Source: Verrucomicrobiota bacterium (GTDB taxonomy: Bacteria; Bacteroidota; Bacteroidia; Chitinophagales; UBA8649). From it: a DNA stretch of 35,759 nt. Each line of letters begins with the position of its first letter. Positions within the stretch are counted from its first letter, which is position 1. The stretch is taken from positions 1 to 35,759 of the forward strand of contig JAFMKE010000008.1 of NCBI GenBank assembly GCA_017853115.1. Reading direction: 5' to 3'. Of this stretch, positions 28,101 to 35,759 are shown in pieces. A program made the position numbers and the translations under genes. The notes below the pieces were generated by a model that did not search any database, was not told the DNA's origin, and saw only the letters and a list, made by a program, of their open reading frames with translations.

Positions 28101-28973
28101 TTAATAAAGGTCATCTAATTTCATTCGCAGGTATTTTCGCACCGCGAAAAAAGTACTTAGCAAAGATATAACAATCCCCAAAAGTAACAGGACTCCAGCA
28201 ACCATTAGAAAGTCGAGGTAATGACTAAAAATATTTAAATCAATCAAATATTTTTCTAAAAGATACATGTTAACCAGTAAGGCCAAAGAGGCTATAACAG
28301 CACTTAAAACACCATTAAAAATGGCCCGAAAAACGAATGGTTTGGTTATAAACCATCGCTTGGCACCCACTAATTGCATGCTTCGAATGATAAAACGCTG
28401 GGAAAACATCGCCAACTTAATCGTATTATCGATAATGATAAAACTAATAAGCACTAACAAACCCAGGAATATAAGCATCCCAACTAGCACCTTAGAGGAA
28501 AATTGTGTGATGTTTTTGGATAAATTTTCATCGTAATTCACCGCAACAACCAACTGATTACTCAAAATCTTTTCTGTGATCCAAGCCAAACTATCGGGAT
28601 TGGAATACACGGCATTAACGTGTAAAACAATGGCATCCGGCAAGGGATTATAACCGATGGTTTCAAGAAAATCTTCACCTAAGTCCTCTTTCATAAGCGC
28701 AGCTGCTTCTTCTTTATCGATGACTTCCACATCTTTTACGAAGACCTCCGCTTCTAGCTGTTTACTCAATTGCAAACGATCACTTTCATTCACCGACTCT
28801 TGTAAAACTAGCTGAATAGCCATATTTTCCTTCAAAGTTTGGGTAAGTCGGGACGATTGAACAAAAAAAGTACCGATCACTCCTAAAACAAATAGAATCA
28901 AACTAATACTCAGGATAGAACTAAAGTAGGTAGGACTTGACTTCTTCGGTCGTTTTTGTTGAGGACTGCTCAT
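28101..28973 (-). CDS. ftsX: Cell division protein FtsX
   Basis: FtsX-like TM/extracellular layout; MQLVGAKRWFITKPFVFRAIFNGVLSAVIA segment. Confidence 0.92.
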   Translation of the reverse strand: MSSPQQKRPKKSSPTYFSSILSISLILFVLGVIGTFFVQSSRLTQTLKENMAIQLVLQESVNESDRLQLSKQLEAEVFVKDVEVIDKEEAAALMKEDLGEDFLETIGYNPLPDAIVLHVNAVYSNPDSLAWITEKILSNQLVVAVNYDENLSKNITQFSSKVLVGMLIFLGLLVLISFIIIDNTIKLAMFSQRFIIRSMQLVGAKRWFITKPFVFRAIFNGVLSAVIASLALLVNMYLLEKYLIDLNIFSHYLDFLMVAGVLLLLGIVISLLSTFFAVRKYLRMKLDDLY

Positions 28974-29094
28974 CGTGTTACGAAATTAGTAAAATTATCA
29001 CGCGGTATGCCACATTTAGCAATTTTTAAACGCACAGGCGTATGTAATTTAGTACATATTGCTTTTACGAGAAAATTATAGGATCTTCGCGTGC

Positions 29095-29568
29095 ATGGAA
29101 GTTAAGGATATCAAGTTTCTCGTATTGGATGTGGATGGCACTTTAACAGATGGTGGCATATATATCAGTGAGAATGGTGATGAAATGAAAAAATTCAACG
29201 CTAAAGACGGTATGGGTATCAAAAACCTGTTAAAAAATGGTATAGAAGTAGGCTTCATCAGTGCGGCAATTAGTAAAAAAATTGTCCATCACCGGGCTGC
29301 TATGCTGGGCGTAAAATATTGCTATGCAGGAAGTGACGACAAGTTAGAGATTCTAAATACCTGGCTGAATGAACTCAATCTGAGTTACCAAGACGTTGCT
29401 TTCATTGGAGATGATACCAACGACATTCGCATAATGAAGCAAGTAGGCTTATCTGCGGCACCGAGCGATGCCGTTAGTGAAGTACAGGCAGTAGCTCATA
29501 TGGTTTTAGAAAAGAATGGTGGTCAGGGATGCGTGCGCGAATTTATTGATCGCGTATTTACTAAATAA
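29095..29568 (+). CDS. kdsC: HAD-family 3-deoxy-D-manno-octulosonate 8-phosphate phosphatase
   Basis: VLDVDGTLTDGGIYISENGDEMKKFNAKDGMGIKNLL; FIGDDTNDIRIM. ORF-track start (TTG 29059) moved to ATG 29095. Confidence 0.9.
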   Translation: MEVKDIKFLVLDVDGTLTDGGIYISENGDEMKKFNAKDGMGIKNLLKNGIEVGFISAAISKKIVHHRAAMLGVKYCYAGSDDKLEILNTWLNELNLSYQDVAFIGDDTNDIRIMKQVGLSAAPSDAVSEVQAVAHMVLEKNGGQGCVREFIDRVFTK

Positions 29569-29592
29569 CATCGCAATAAGTATTAAGGAGTA

Positions 29593-30624
29593 CTATTGCT
29601 TATAGATTAACTTCTCACTTCTCCCCTTCTTAAACACATTGCGCTTCGACTTTTTACCTTTTCGCAAAGCTCGTTGTTCTTCTTCAGGTAAAGCATTGAT
29701 CTCCTTGCACTCTTCCGAGCAGCAATTATCCAACGTTGCTTTGCATTTGTCGCATTGGATAAACAATACATTGCACGCCACGTTGGCGCAGTTGGTGTGA
29801 ATATCGAAGGGCTCACCACAAGTATGGCAGTTAGCGATAACCTCGGGACTAATTGTTTCTTCTAAACGCTCATCAAACACAAAATTCTTACCTACAAACA
29901 GGTTAGGCATGCCTCTATCCGCGATATCATTGGCGTATTTGATAATTCCGCCTTCCAATTGATACACATTTTTGTACCCCTTATGTTTAAACCACGCGCT
30001 TGCTTTCTCGCAACGAATACCGCCGGTGCAATACATCACAATATTTTTGTCTTCGTTTCCTCCCAAATAGGTTTCTTCAATAAATGGCAAGGAGTCACGG
30101 AAATTATCAACGTCAGGTGTAATAGCACCTTTGAAATGACCAACTTCTGTTTCATAATGATTGCGCATATCAATCAAGATGGTATTATCTTTTTGGATGA
30201 TTTCGTTAAACTCATCCGCTTTAAGGTGGAGCCCTTTGTTGGTAACGTCAAAACTTTCATCCTGCAGGCCATCAGCCAAAATCTTCGGTCGATTCTTGAC
30301 CACCAATTTGTAAAAAGAATCGCTCTTATTTTCCACGGCGATATTTAATCGGATACCGCGCAAGAACACAATGCTTTCGAGTTTTTCTTTAAAAGCTTCG
30401 AAGTTTTGTTCAGGAACAGAAATTTGCGCATTAATGCCCTCACTGGCTACATAAATTCTACCAAGTACACCCACTTCATTGAAGTGCAGATATACATAAT
30501 CTCTAAATAATTGAGGATTACCTACTTGAGCATACTTGTAAAAAGAAATAGTAATTCGCTTGACATCACTATTCGCCATTTGCTCTTTCAGTACCCTTTT
30601 GTCTACGCGATTACACAGTTGCAT
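29593..30624 (-). CDS. trhO: Rhodanese-family tRNA uridine(34) hydroxylase (TrhO)
   Basis: VMYCTGGIRCEKASAWFKHKGYKNVYQLEGGIIKY rhodanese site; C-terminal Cys-rich region typical of the family. Confidence 0.92.
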   Translation of the reverse strand: MQLCNRVDKRVLKEQMANSDVKRITISFYKYAQVGNPQLFRDYVYLHFNEVGVLGRIYVASEGINAQISVPEQNFEAFKEKLESIVFLRGIRLNIAVENKSDSFYKLVVKNRPKILADGLQDESFDVTNKGLHLKADEFNEIIQKDNTILIDMRNHYETEVGHFKGAITPDVDNFRDSLPFIEETYLGGNEDKNIVMYCTGGIRCEKASAWFKHKGYKNVYQLEGGIIKYANDIADRGMPNLFVGKNFVFDERLEETISPEVIANCHTCGEPFDIHTNCANVACNVLFIQCDKCKATLDNCCSEECKEINALPEEEQRALRKGKKSKRNVFKKGRSEKLIYKQ

Positions 30625-30718
30625 GCTATGGTCGGTTTAAAAGCTTAATGAAAACACAAAATTAGGTATTTTTTTAATAAGATAAGCTTTAGGGATTGAA
30701 TGGTTATTATTGACAAAA

Positions 30719-30750
30719 AAAGCGACCAGAAATATGTTTCTGGTCGCTTT
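30719..30750 (-). terminator. Strong intrinsic terminator
   Basis: Perfect 14-bp stem aaagcgaccagaaa/tttctggtcgcttt, 4-nt loop; a T-run follows on the minus strand. Confidence 0.85.
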
Positions 30751-30773
30751 AAAATTTTAATACACTAGCCTGA

Positions 30774-30875
30774 TTAATGGAGAATAGCCGATGGTTTTTG
30801 ATAAGTTTCTGAAACACTACCGGTGAAACTCCCTAAGAATGCAACAATAGGTTCATTTATAATCATGAATATCAT
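30774..30875 (-). CDS. Putative 33-aa micro-ORF
   Basis: ATG-to-TAA frame encoding MIFMIINEPIVAFLGSFTGSVSETYQKPSAILH, ending about 25 bp before the terminator. Could be chance. Confidence 0.25.
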   Translation of the reverse strand: MIFMIINEPIVAFLGSFTGSVSETYQKPSAILH

Positions 30876-30977
30876 TTTATGAATCGAATTTTCACCGGCA
30901 GAGCAGGTTATGGGAAGGGATACAACTATTTACCACAAAAAACATGCATAAGCAGAAGAAAATAGTTTAAACAGCAC

Positions 30978-32573
30978 TTAAGGAAGTGTAACATTATTCC
31001 TATCGTTGAGCTGTTTATTTACAGAATTGTTTTCAATAATTGAATAGGAATCCAAGTAGATATATGCGTCATCATCGGCATAAAACAGATAAGTCTCCTC
31101 CGAAATTTCACGGGCATTGGCCTCATTATTAGTGAATGAGCAATCGTAAAAATCAAGTGAAGAATAACCGTATGCCCCAACTAGTGAAGAATAAATCGAG
31201 TTGTTATTAAAATTACAGTAATCAAAAATAGCATCACTATCACTGAAATCTATTGCACCATTTGTGCAATTTGTAAAGTCACAATTCGTAAAATAAGCCG
31301 AATAACAAGCTTCAGCTAAAACACCTATTTCTCCACTACCGTCGAATACGCAATACTCAAATTCGATTTCATCAGAGTAAAAAATGTCTAAAACGTTGGC
31401 TCCGCAAGTTTGGCCTACATCATGAACCATATAAATATTCTCAAAATCCAATTTGGCACAATTCTCTATGCGAAGCACTGAAACCAGTTCATTATCAACG
31501 ATAAAGCGAACATCTCCTTCACCGATGAACGTTGTATTTCTCAAATTAACCAGCGTGAGAGCGATTTCAGATTTATTTCCTGGCCCCCAACCCTGATAGG
31601 TGTATGCATCCGTTGAATAAAATGTAGACCAATCGGTAGTTGAGTTAAAATTACTTCGTGCTTCAGCAGGCAATGCATTTAAATCATTCAATATATAATC
31701 TCCTTGCTGAATATGAATGATTCGATTGCTACCAAGCGCTTCGAGTAACTGCGTGGTGTTGTTTACCCAATAGCCCAATCGAAGCGAAAACACATCGCTA
31801 TCATCCGGCATAAACTCATAAAAATATTTATAACCAAAGTCATCTTCAGTTAAAAGTTCATCAATTTCTAGCTCACCTTGTTCATTCCATACTTTACCGC
31901 CATCTTGATGAAGAAGAAAGTCATTTTCATAAGCGTCATATTTAAACGTAATGTAGCGCTCCCATTTGCCTGACTCCGCCAATTCAATGGTAAAATATTC
32001 TTCTTCAAAAGCAATAGTTTTAAACACACCAAACTCCTCTTCCGATGATGGATAGTGCATTTCGCCCAAACCAAAATACTCGAAACCCTTATCACTTCCA
32101 ACGAAAATGTAGACATCAATAGAGTAATAATCATCAGAGGTGTAATGGGAAACAACCAAGGCATCTTCAATTCCATCCGTATTTACATCCTGGTAAAAGA
32201 TTTCTTCCACGGAACTAACATCTTCCATCCCTTCAAAGTATTCTTCAACATTTTCGTAATACTCACTATATCCTTCATAATCATTCCAATAATCATCTCC
32301 GGTCATGTAGGTATAGGTATCCGAATCTTCCCCGTTATGAATAAAATAAGCTTCGATGTAATTATCAAATTTGTCATAGCCAATGATCTCATAGTCCAAG
32401 AATTCATCATAATTCAAATCTTCGACATACATACGTTCGAGCTGAAAATTAGGGTACATTTCAAATATGACTTTGTCCGGATTTTTAATTTTATCCAAGT
32501 CAATTTCTTGCTCGAATAATTGACAAGCATTCAACAAGATGGCCGCAATGATGGGCAAAAGGATTTTTTTCAT
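30978..32573 (-). CDS. Acidic, Tyr-rich lipoprotein with C-terminal right-handed beta-helix-like region
   Basis: Lipobox LLNAC; acidic/aromatic N-terminal half including DVNTDGIEDALVV; C-terminal repeats such as FENIYMVHD, FEYCVFDGSGEIGV, FTNCDFTNCTNGAIDF, FDYCNFNNNS, FYDCSFTNNEA. Confidence 0.75.
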   Translation of the reverse strand: MKKILLPIIAAILLNACQLFEQEIDLDKIKNPDKVIFEMYPNFQLERMYVEDLNYDEFLDYEIIGYDKFDNYIEAYFIHNGEDSDTYTYMTGDDYWNDYEGYSEYYENVEEYFEGMEDVSSVEEIFYQDVNTDGIEDALVVSHYTSDDYYSIDVYIFVGSDKGFEYFGLGEMHYPSSEEEFGVFKTIAFEEEYFTIELAESGKWERYITFKYDAYENDFLLHQDGGKVWNEQGELEIDELLTEDDFGYKYFYEFMPDDSDVFSLRLGYWVNNTTQLLEALGSNRIIHIQQGDYILNDLNALPAEARSNFNSTTDWSTFYSTDAYTYQGWGPGNKSEIALTLVNLRNTTFIGEGDVRFIVDNELVSVLRIENCAKLDFENIYMVHDVGQTCGANVLDIFYSDEIEFEYCVFDGSGEIGVLAEACYSAYFTNCDFTNCTNGAIDFSDSDAIFDYCNFNNNSIYSSLVGAYGYSSLDFYDCSFTNNEANAREISEETYLFYADDDAYIYLDSYSIIENNSVNKQLNDRNNVTLP

Positions 32574-32595
32574 AAACTTTAATTAAGGAGTTCAG

Positions 32596-33765
32596 TTATT
32601 TAACGACTACTTTCGAAGCAGATTGCGCAGCTTTTTCACGCAGTGCCTGCATATCCGAACCCAAGTCATCGTAACACAAAGCAACACCCATTCTTCGATA
32701 TTTTCTGGTACTTGGTTTTCCAAACAATCGAAGATCTGTCTTAGTGGTTTTTAAGGCTTCTTCCAGTCCCGAATATTGCGGCAATTCCTGACTTTCATGC
32801 ATAGCCAAAATCACCGCACTTACACCCGCTCGCTCGAGGGTAATGGTGGGAATAGGTAAATCTAAAATCGCTCGTGCATGCAAGTCAAATTCACTCAAAT
32901 TTTGAGTTCCAGCCAATGTAACCATTCCCGTATCATGCGGTCGTGGAGAAAGCTCCGAAAAATACACGCCATCATTACCTATAAAAAACTCAACACCCCA
33001 AATACCCGATCCGCCTAATGCCTCGGTTACCTGTTGGGCCATATGTTGAGCCTCTTTAACATCCTCGTCTTTCAAGGAACATGGCTGCCACGATTCTTGA
33101 TAATCACCGCGCTCCTGACGGTGACCGATAGCAGGACAAAACAATGTTGGACCATTCGATTGAGTAACGGTGAGTAAGGTAATCTCGGTATGAAAATCAA
33201 CAAAGGCCTCAATGATTATCTCTTTTAGGTCTCCACGACTTCCTTCCATCGCGTAGGTGTAGCTTTCTTCAAGGTCTTCCCTCGTTTTCACAACACTTTG
33301 CCCCTTACCCGAGCTTGACATCAAAGGCTTAACTACACAAGGAAAGCCAATTTCTTCCACAGCTTGAATAAACTCATCTTTGTTGGTCGCATAAGCATAT
33401 TTGGCAGTCCGCAAGCCTAACTCTTTGGCGGCTAAATCACGAATCAGTTTTCGATTCATCGTATAATTAGCGGCCTTAGCGCTTGGGACCACGCGATACC
33501 CTTGTTCTTCATAGGCGAAAAATCTTTCGGTTCGTATCGATTCTATTTCTGGAACAATAAGTTTAGGATTGTGCTTGGCAACCGCTGCATCCAAGGCATT
33601 AGCATCCAACATACTAAAAACTTCATATTCATCTGCCACTTGCATTGCAGGAGCACCTGCATAGCTGTCACAAGCTACCACATGCTCACCCAGACGTTGC
33701 AAGGCAATAACCAATTCTTTCCCGAGCTCGCCTGAGCCCAACAAAAGTATTTTTCTTTTAACCAT
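32596..33765 (-). CDS. purT: Formate-dependent phosphoribosylglycinamide formyltransferase
   Basis: [63 protein letters not shown]. Confidence 0.96.
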   Translation of the reverse strand: MVKRKILLLGSGELGKELVIALQRLGEHVVACDSYAGAPAMQVADEYEVFSMLDANALDAAVAKHNPKLIVPEIESIRTERFFAYEEQGYRVVPSAKAANYTMNRKLIRDLAAKELGLRTAKYAYATNKDEFIQAVEEIGFPCVVKPLMSSSGKGQSVVKTREDLEESYTYAMEGSRGDLKEIIIEAFVDFHTEITLLTVTQSNGPTLFCPAIGHRQERGDYQESWQPCSLKDEDVKEAQHMAQQVTEALGGSGIWGVEFFIGNDGVYFSELSPRPHDTGMVTLAGTQNLSEFDLHARAILDLPIPTITLERAGVSAVILAMHESQELPQYSGLEEALKTTKTDLRLFGKPSTRKYRRMGVALCYDDLGSDMQALREKAAQSASKVVVK

Positions 33766-33827
33766 GCGTCAAAGATACAGCAGGTAAAAGGTAAATGTTT
33801 GGAGAAATATGAACGTTGTGGAAAGTG

Positions 33828-33869
33828 ATAAATGACCTAACAGATTCTTGAACCTGTTAGGTCATTTAT
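33828..33869. terminator. Perfect 16-bp inverted repeat, likely transcription terminator
   Basis: ataaatgacctaacag-N10-ctgttaggtcatttat directly downstream of the T9SS/PKD gene stop codon. No long T-tract. Confidence 0.5.
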
Positions 33870-33872
33870 AGA

Positions 33873-35759
33873 TTAATTTTTCTTTACAAAGCGTAAAAGC
33901 TTCGAAGCTTCTTGATTGGAAATTCGAACGAAATAAACGCCATTAGCAAGATTCTTTAGATCAAACTGTCTCAATCCCGATTGAAAATCAATCAACTCTT
34001 CTTCCAAGATTATCTGACCCAATGGATTCAGTAATTGAATCGACAGATCCTCCTCTTGAATTAAAGCAATATCTAAAGAGATGTTCGATGAAGTAGGATT
34101 AGGATATAAACTCACATAAGCGAGCCATTCCAATTCTTGAATACCAACCCCAGCAATAGATCCACTAGCGGCCCCAGTACATCCGTTAGCATCCGTAACT
34201 GTTAAGGTATAGTTTCCCGGACCTATACCCGTTATGGATTCTGTGATATCCCCATTGCTCCACAAATACGTGTAAGGCATCACACCACCAGAAACTGCAC
34301 TTGAAATACTGCTTATTCCACCCGAAGCACTATTATCTGTTACTTGTAATTGAACACTCACATCGGTATTCGCACCTACCGTTACACTTGCGGAAGAATT
34401 ACACCCATTTGCATCCTGCACCGTCACCGTGTATTGACCAGGAGCCAAATTAATAGCAGTAGCACTTGTACTACTTGTTCCTGTCCATGAGTAGGTGTAA
34501 CTACCCGCTCCACCACTGGCAACAACAGTTGCTGTACCATTATTGATACCTGAACATGCCGCAGGAGTAGAACTCAAGCTTAAACTTGGTCCGCTTCCCA
34601 CTACAATGTAATTGCTTTTCGTTTCAGTGTCACTACCTCCCGCATTTGTAGCTGTTAAGGTCACCGTATAAGTACCCGGATTGTTGTAAGTAACTACCGG
34701 ATTCGTTTGTGGAGATGACGATGGGTTTCCACCAGGGAATGACCACGAGTAAGATGTCGGTGTTCCCGTAGAAATATTGGTAAAACTCACTGATTCACCA
34801 GCACAAATCGTGGTATTTGAGGCGACAAAATCTGCAGATGGCGGCGCAGTAGTTGAGCCTCCTTGCACATTGATATTATCTACGTATAGATTATTCCCGT
34901 ATCCATTTACCCCAACGAAAGCGAATGTTATATTATCCTCACTCGCATAGGCACTGAGGTCAAGGGAAACATTCTCCCACTGACTTGAGGTAGGCGTAAA
35001 CTCCGTGCTCAAGCCACCAGCTGTCGCTAATTGGGTTCCCCCTTCCCGAGTGATAGCAAACCAAGTATCACCGCAATCTGTACTGTATGCAATAATTAAT
35101 GAGTCGTAAAACGTACCCTGCTGACCATCATAATAGGCGTAAGCATAATCATAGGTCATAGTTGGATTGCTTACTGTGGTTAAATCCAGGGGTGGTAAAA
35201 TAAACCAATCAAAAGCGCCTGGACTATTATAATCCCAGTTATCTATAAACATTGAGGCTGAACTATTTGCTCCAGCACTTGTCGTTCGCTCCCAAGTTAT
35301 ATTCCCATCCCCATTAAATCTATCATAGTTTGTTGGCGGAAAAGTGTTTGCTTGGAAGGTTTGCACAATAGGTAACGAACCTCCTTGGATCGCATCAAAG
35401 GTTTGCGACTGCGAATCATTACTTGTATTTTGATCACTTCCTCCGTTTGGACTTTGCGTAAAGGCTGTAAATGTATTCGTACCGGCAGACGCGGTCATGG
35501 GATTTAGAGTTATGGTAGTAGTGGCATTTGTAGCTAAAGAGCCAGACCAATTGTAAGTTTGAATAGCGCTTCCCGTTACTTGATAACGAATTTGACAAGA
35601 AGTCAAGGTGTTTGTACCGGCATTTCTTAACACAACCTGGGGCGTAAATGAAACACCACAGATATCATTAATTGGTTCTGAAATAGCCGAAATACTCGCG
35701 TCCAGCGCCACAGTTGCTGAACAAGGCGAATCGGAACCCGTTAAAGAATTGGCTGAACC
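33873..35759 (-). CDS. Large secreted protein with PKD domain, SprB-like repeats and T9SS type A C-terminal domain (5' truncated by window edge)
   Basis: PKD (ADFVASNTTICAGESVSFTN...GTYTVTLTATNAGGSD), SprB-like units (GTATVVASGGAGSYTYSW...GQYTVTVQDANGCN), C-terminal LYPNPTSSNISLDIAL...GVYFVRI. The frame stays open past the track's GTG start at 35711 to the window end. Confidence 0.9.
   Translation of the reverse strand, partial: GSANSLTGSDSPCSATVALDASISAISEPINDICGVSFTPQVVLRNAGTNTLTSCQIRYQVTGSAIQTYNWSGSLATNATTTITLNPMTASAGTNTFTAFTQSPNGGSDQNTSNDSQSQTFDAIQGGSLPIVQTFQANTFPPTNYDRFNGDGNITWERTTSAGANSSASMFIDNWDYNSPGAFDWFILPPLDLTTVSNPTMTYDYAYAYYDGQQGTFYDSLIIAYSTDCGDTWFAITREGGTQLATAGGLSTEFTPTSSQWENVSLDLSAYASEDNITFAFVGVNGYGNNLYVDNINVQGGSTTAPPSADFVASNTTICAGESVSFTNISTGTPTSYSWSFPGGNPSSSPQTNPVVTYNNPGTYTVTLTATNAGGSDTETKSNYIVVGSGPSLSLSSTPAACSGINNGTATVVASGGAGSYTYSWTGTSSTSATAINLAPGQYTVTVQDANGCNSSASVTVGANTDVSVQLQVTDNSASGGISSISSAVSGGVMPYTYLWSNGDITESITGIGPGNYTLTVTDANGCTGAASGSIAGVGIQELEWLAYVSLYPNPTSSNISLDIALIQEEDLSIQLLNPLGQIILEEELIDFQSGLRQFDLKNLANGVYFVRISNQEASKLLRFVKKN

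Noticed and set aside
29607-29890. Cys-rich C-terminus of the rhodanese protein as a novel zinc-finger fusion
   Set aside because: This Cys-rich tail is a normal part of the TrhO/UPF0176 family.
34190-34560. Repeated segments in the T9SS/PKD gene as a mobile or phase-variable repeat
   Set aside because: Explained by two diverged SprB-like protein repeats; nucleotide identity is not high enough to suggest recent recombination.
1-35759. Defence island, prophage, transposon, integron or CRISPR-Cas
   Set aside because: No transposase, integrase, Cas, restriction-modification, toxin-antitoxin or phage structural genes were recognised. Gene order is consistent with a core chromosomal region.

Overview
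The window is a gene-dense stretch of a Bacteroidota (Flavobacteriales-like) chromosome. The lineage call rests on type IX secretion (T9SS) sorting domains, a PorP/SprF protein, TAnnTTTG-type promoters, and the rpmB-rpmG-DUF4295-ftsY and ftsX-DUF3098-uppP gene orders. Most genes are housekeeping: ftsY, ribosomal L28 and L33, purC, purT, ftsX, uppP, kdsC, mnmD, trhO, an SCO1/cytochrome c pair, an ABC transporter, two glycosyltransferases, a DEAD-box helicase, a queuosine-precursor transporter and tRNA-Val(TAC). The less ordinary content is a secreted/surface module at about 12.1-16.7 kb (glycine-rich tail-fibre-like protein, CHU_C-type T9SS protein, PorP/SprF), a GCS2-like ligase fused to CBS domains, an acidic Tyr-rich beta-helix lipoprotein, an uncharacterised membrane-protein pair, a PsrA-like operator in front of an SCP2-domain gene, and a possible micro-ORF or sRNA just upstream of a strong terminator. 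I found no convincing CRISPR array, transposon, prophage or defence island. No single element is clearly an undescribed system. The best candidates for follow-up are the 12.7-16.7 kb surface module and the small transcription unit at 30.72-30.96 kb. All family calls come from reading motifs, not from database searches.
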